A stretch of DNA of 64,000 nt, from the NCBI RefSeq assembly GCF_900100075.1, contig NZ_FNEG01000009.1, positions 1 through 64,000 on the forward strand, read 5' to 3'. Source of the DNA: Chryseobacterium jejuense (GTDB lineage: Bacteria > Bacteroidota > Bacteroidia > Flavobacteriales > Weeksellaceae). A model generated the notes under the pieces. That model made no database searches. It was not told the DNA's origin and saw only the letters and a list, made by a program, of their open reading frames with translations. A program made the position numbers and the translations under genes. Of the stretch, positions 61,629 to 64,000 are shown piece by piece. The stretch's first letter is position 1; the number at the start of each line of letters is the position of its first letter.

Positions 61629-62321
61629 CTATTTCATTATCCTTATAATAACGATTATTAAGCCACTTATCAATAATAAGACTCCTACTCCAACAGCATT
61701 ATCTACAACATGTTTCATATATCTTTTTCCGTCAAACGTAAATTTTTCGGGATGAATACTGAATTCTTCAAATACCAATGGGTCTATTCTCAAATCTGGT
61801 CTGAAGCGAGCAATACCTTCGATAAATCTGGCTCGTAGCGCTCTTGCATTTTTAATGTAATACATACTTCCAAGGTGTGTTCCATCAAACACCACCTTAA
61901 TTTCACTACGATCTATTCCTACAGCAAGCATCCATGTTTTGTGTTGTGTCGAAATGTATACCTCATAGTTATCTGAAAGGTAGGATGGTCCCAACTGGCT
62001 GTAAAGAACATCATCTACGCTTCCATCTTTTTTATAAAAATGTACACCCTTATCATCTACTATAATCTTTTTGATTGCTATAGCCATATTTCTTCTCATA
62101 TACCGGAAAAACCGATACATAGCTACAGCCCAAACAGGATAATACAATATAGCAACTACAATCAATATCTTTATGCTCCCGGAGACTAAAAAGGGAAACA
62201 CAGCAAGCACTATAAACATAATCAGCAACACTGCTCCTCCGAAAATATTCATCAGCCAGGTCATTATCCAGCTAGGTTTGGAAGCTAATGGTAAAAAATC
62301 TTTTCTAAAATTCTCTTGCAT
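61629..62321 (-). CDS. Membrane protein of unknown function
   Basis: 230 residues from the ATG at 62321 (MQENFRKDFL); the longer frame would begin inside the PhoD terminator. Two N-terminal membrane segments, a soluble middle part (VDDKGVHFYKKDGSVDDVLY), and one C-terminal membrane segment. The soluble part resembles a PH-like/bPH fold. No partner seen. Confidence 0.7.
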   Translation of the reverse strand: MQENFRKDFLPLASKPSWIMTWLMNIFGGAVLLIMFIVLAVFPFLVSGSIKILIVVAILYYPVWAVAMYRFFRYMRRNMAIAIKKIIVDDKGVHFYKKDGSVDDVLYSQLGPSYLSDNYEVYISTQHKTWMLAVGIDRSEIKVVFDGTHLGSMYYIKNARALRARFIEGIARFRPDLRIDPLVFEEFSIHPEKFTFDGKRYMKHVVDNAVGVGVLLLISGLIIVIIRIMK

Positions 62322-62349
62322 CTGTTCAAGATACGGAAAAAGTGAGAAT

Positions 62350-62381
62350 AAAAAAAGAGCTTCAGTGTTCTCTGAAGCTCT
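62350..62381 (-). terminator. Terminator after the phoD-like gene
   Basis: AGAGCTTCAG pairs with CTGAAGCTCT; T run on the minus strand. Separates the two genes. Confidence 0.88.
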
Positions 62382-62414
62382 GTACAAAATTGAAAATAAG
62401 ATATGTTTTTAAAA

Positions 62415-64000
62415 CTATGAAATAATGTGTGTTTTTTCTGTAGTCGTATTATAAATTTCTGAGGTAACATTGTCTACAAACCTCCATTCTGCAAAGGACT
62501 CTCCTGCTGTAAATTTCACATGCAGATAACCTCTTTTATAAAGATTGGCATACTCCAGATCATCGATTAGTGAGGAAAATGCCTGGGCTAATCCAATCGC
62601 CTGAGTAGGATCTGATGTGATTCCAAGATACCCTTCAAGGCCCGGTGAAGAAACAGAACTGCATGCTAACTCGGTTCCAATAACTTTCCCTTGTGCATTG
62701 GTGAGTGTTCCTAACCATGCATTGTGTGTATCACCTGCCAATACTACTATTTTTTTACCTGCAAGGACAGAATACAGCTGTTCTCTTTCCATAAAATACC
62801 CATCCCATGCATCAAGATTATAAGGTAAGGTAGTGGTAATTCTTGCTATTTCCTGTGGAGTAAGAGTAGGATCCTGAGCTTTGTATCTGGCTTTTAGAAC
62901 CATCAATTGGGCAATTGTAGTCTGAAGAGCCTGCATAGTAGCCGGCTGTGCACTTCCCAACTTTTTAATCTCTGCTAAAATCTGATTAAGCAGCATCAAT
63001 AATTCTGCGGGAACCATCATTTTGGTCATCAAGATCTGTTGTCCCAAGACTTTCCATTTTGCAGCATCAGCATTGATTTGAGAGCCTAGCCAAGCCATTT
63101 GTTCGCTTCCAATCAGTTTTCTGTTAGGATCTAAAAAAGCAGTTTTAAACTTTACCTGATCAAAGTTTCCGGCATTATCAAGATAATCTGAATACTCTAG
63201 CTGTTTATCTCTCGCAATCACCCTTGTATCCATCATGTAAAGGGAAACTATATTTCCGAAGTTGAAGCTTCTGTAAATTCTAAGATCTTTACCTGTTTTA
63301 AGTGGAATATATTCGCTGTATGCTTGGAAAGCAGCTTTTTTTCTTAACTCAAAATCTCCTTCATCCGGCTGATGGTTTTCTGCTCCGGATTTATAGGTAT
63401 CATTTGCAAATTCGTGGTCATCCCACACACAGATAAAAGGTTTTTTCTGATGGGCCAACTGAAGATTTTTGTCGCCTCTGTACTGTCTGTATCTTTCTCT
63501 GTAATCGTCCAGATTCAGGATTTCTTTAGCGGGCTTATGAGCTCTGCCCAGTTGATTGGTGTATGGATTGGTTCCGTATTGCCCCGGAGCATATTCATAA
63601 ATGTAATCGCCAAGGTGTACTACTACATCAGCTTCAGATTTAGCAATGGCTCCATATACATTGAAAAGTCCTGCAGGGAAATTAGAACACGATACCACAG
63701 CCATTTTCACATCGTTAACGGAATCTGTTTTGGATGGTAATGTAATGGTTTCTCCTGTTACACTAATTTCCTTTGTTGCTAGGTTATAGAATCTATAATA
63801 ATATTTGGTATTGGATGGAATATCCTGTACATCGATTGCTACTGTAAAGTCATTAACAGCAGAAGCACTCGCTTTTCCTCTTCTTAAAACATTGGAAAAA
63901 TTACTGTTTCTACTTATTTCCCATGTAATTTCTGCATGTATTCCGCCTGAATATCTTGTCCACAAAATTACTCCTGTTGCTGCAGGATCAAAACTGGCAA
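62415..64000 (-). CDS. PhoD-family alkaline phosphatase/phosphodiesterase, partial
   Basis: The frame runs open to the window edge, so the N-terminus is missing; DPAATGVILWTRYSG just inside the edge confirms it continues. Metal motifs: VVHLGDYIYEYAPG, WDDHEFANDT and VLAGDTHNAW. PhoD enzymes are exported Ca/Fe-dependent phosphatases. The terminal part is complete. Confidence 0.93.
   Translation of the reverse strand, partial: ASFDPAATGVILWTRYSGGIHAEITWEISRNSNFSNVLRRGKASASAVNDFTVAIDVQDIPSNTKYYYRFYNLATKEISVTGETITLPSKTDSVNDVKMAVVSCSNFPAGLFNVYGAIAKSEADVVVHLGDYIYEYAPGQYGTNPYTNQLGRAHKPAKEILNLDDYRERYRQYRGDKNLQLAHQKKPFICVWDDHEFANDTYKSGAENHQPDEGDFELRKKAAFQAYSEYIPLKTGKDLRIYRSFNFGNIVSLYMMDTRVIARDKQLEYSDYLDNAGNFDQVKFKTAFLDPNRKLIGSEQMAWLGSQINADAAKWKVLGQQILMTKMMVPAELLMLLNQILAEIKKLGSAQPATMQALQTTIAQLMVLKARYKAQDPTLTPQEIARITTTLPYNLDAWDGYFMEREQLYSVLAGKKIVVLAGDTHNAWLGTLTNAQGKVIGTELACSSVSSPGLEGYLGITSDPTQAIGLAQAFSSLIDDLEYANLYKRGYLHVKFTAGESFAEWRFVDNVTSEIYNTTTEKTHIIS

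Overview
The window looks like a chromosome segment of a Bacteroidota member, most likely Chryseobacterium or a close relative (Flavobacteriales/Weeksellaceae). The evidence is low GC, Bacteroidota-type -7 boxes (TAnnTTTG) in front of many genes, short or absent Shine-Dalgarno sites, lipoproteins with flavobacterial signal peptides, and dispersed repeats of the kind seen in Chryseobacterium. Most genes lie on the minus strand. The assignment is inference from style; no rRNA is present to confirm it.

Layout. 0.2-6.7 kb: an Rrf2-controlled SDR/MBL gene set, a lipoprotein, an FKBP isomerase, a catalase-like protein and a TetR/NTF2-like pair. 6.9-12.9 kb: a tellurite-type stress operon (terC, two terD-like genes, telA, a phosphoribosyltransferase-like gene, a HAD phosphatase). 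13.2-16.2 kb: a SulP transporter and two helix-turn-helix proteins. 16.2-20.3 kb: a Ro60 (TROVE) locus with a cluster of at least six, probably seven, small RNAs on the minus strand. 20.7-23.5 kb: a VOC/AraC/MFS operon. 23.6-39.7 kb: SWIM and DUF6493-type proteins, a Pif1-like helicase, then a long RNA-processing operon (three DEDDh exonucleases, a metallophosphoesterase, an RNase Z-like hydrolase, a T4 Rnl2-type RNA ligase, a cREC protein, two ATP-grasp proteins, a YkuK RNase H-like protein). 39.8-41.9 kb: an array of ten tRNA or tRNA-like genes separated by repeated hairpins, with two tiny protein genes beyond it. 42.8-44.2 kb: an SDR. 44.3-51.8 kb: a tightly overlapping six-gene MoxR-vWA-beta-propeller operon. 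52.2-64.0 kb: mostly ordinary metabolism (deoD, TatD, NhaP-type antiporter, PhoD), plus a DUF434-type pair.

The most interesting part is the Ro60/small-RNA/tRNA/RNA-repair assembly. The small RNAs next to Ro60 share a basal stem with a bulged U, a covarying G-C or G-C/U-A pair and a CGU internal loop. Inside, several carry a circularly permuted tRNA: T arm, acceptor stem closed by a short loop, D arm. This matches the YrlA class of bacterial Y RNA. Members range from a full permuted tRNA through T arm plus acceptor only to a bare stem. Four promoters share an 18-bp motif exactly 11 bp upstream of a -7 box. They sit in front of Ro60, two small-RNA transcripts and one orphan site at 54.7 kb, which points to a common regulon.

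I infer that the Ro60-Y RNA particle, the aberrant tRNA array and the ligase/nuclease operon together form an RNA surveillance and repair (or tRNA-decoy) island, next to Ter and MoxR-vWA stress or conflict modules. Sequence shows the parts and their order; the joint function is a hypothesis.
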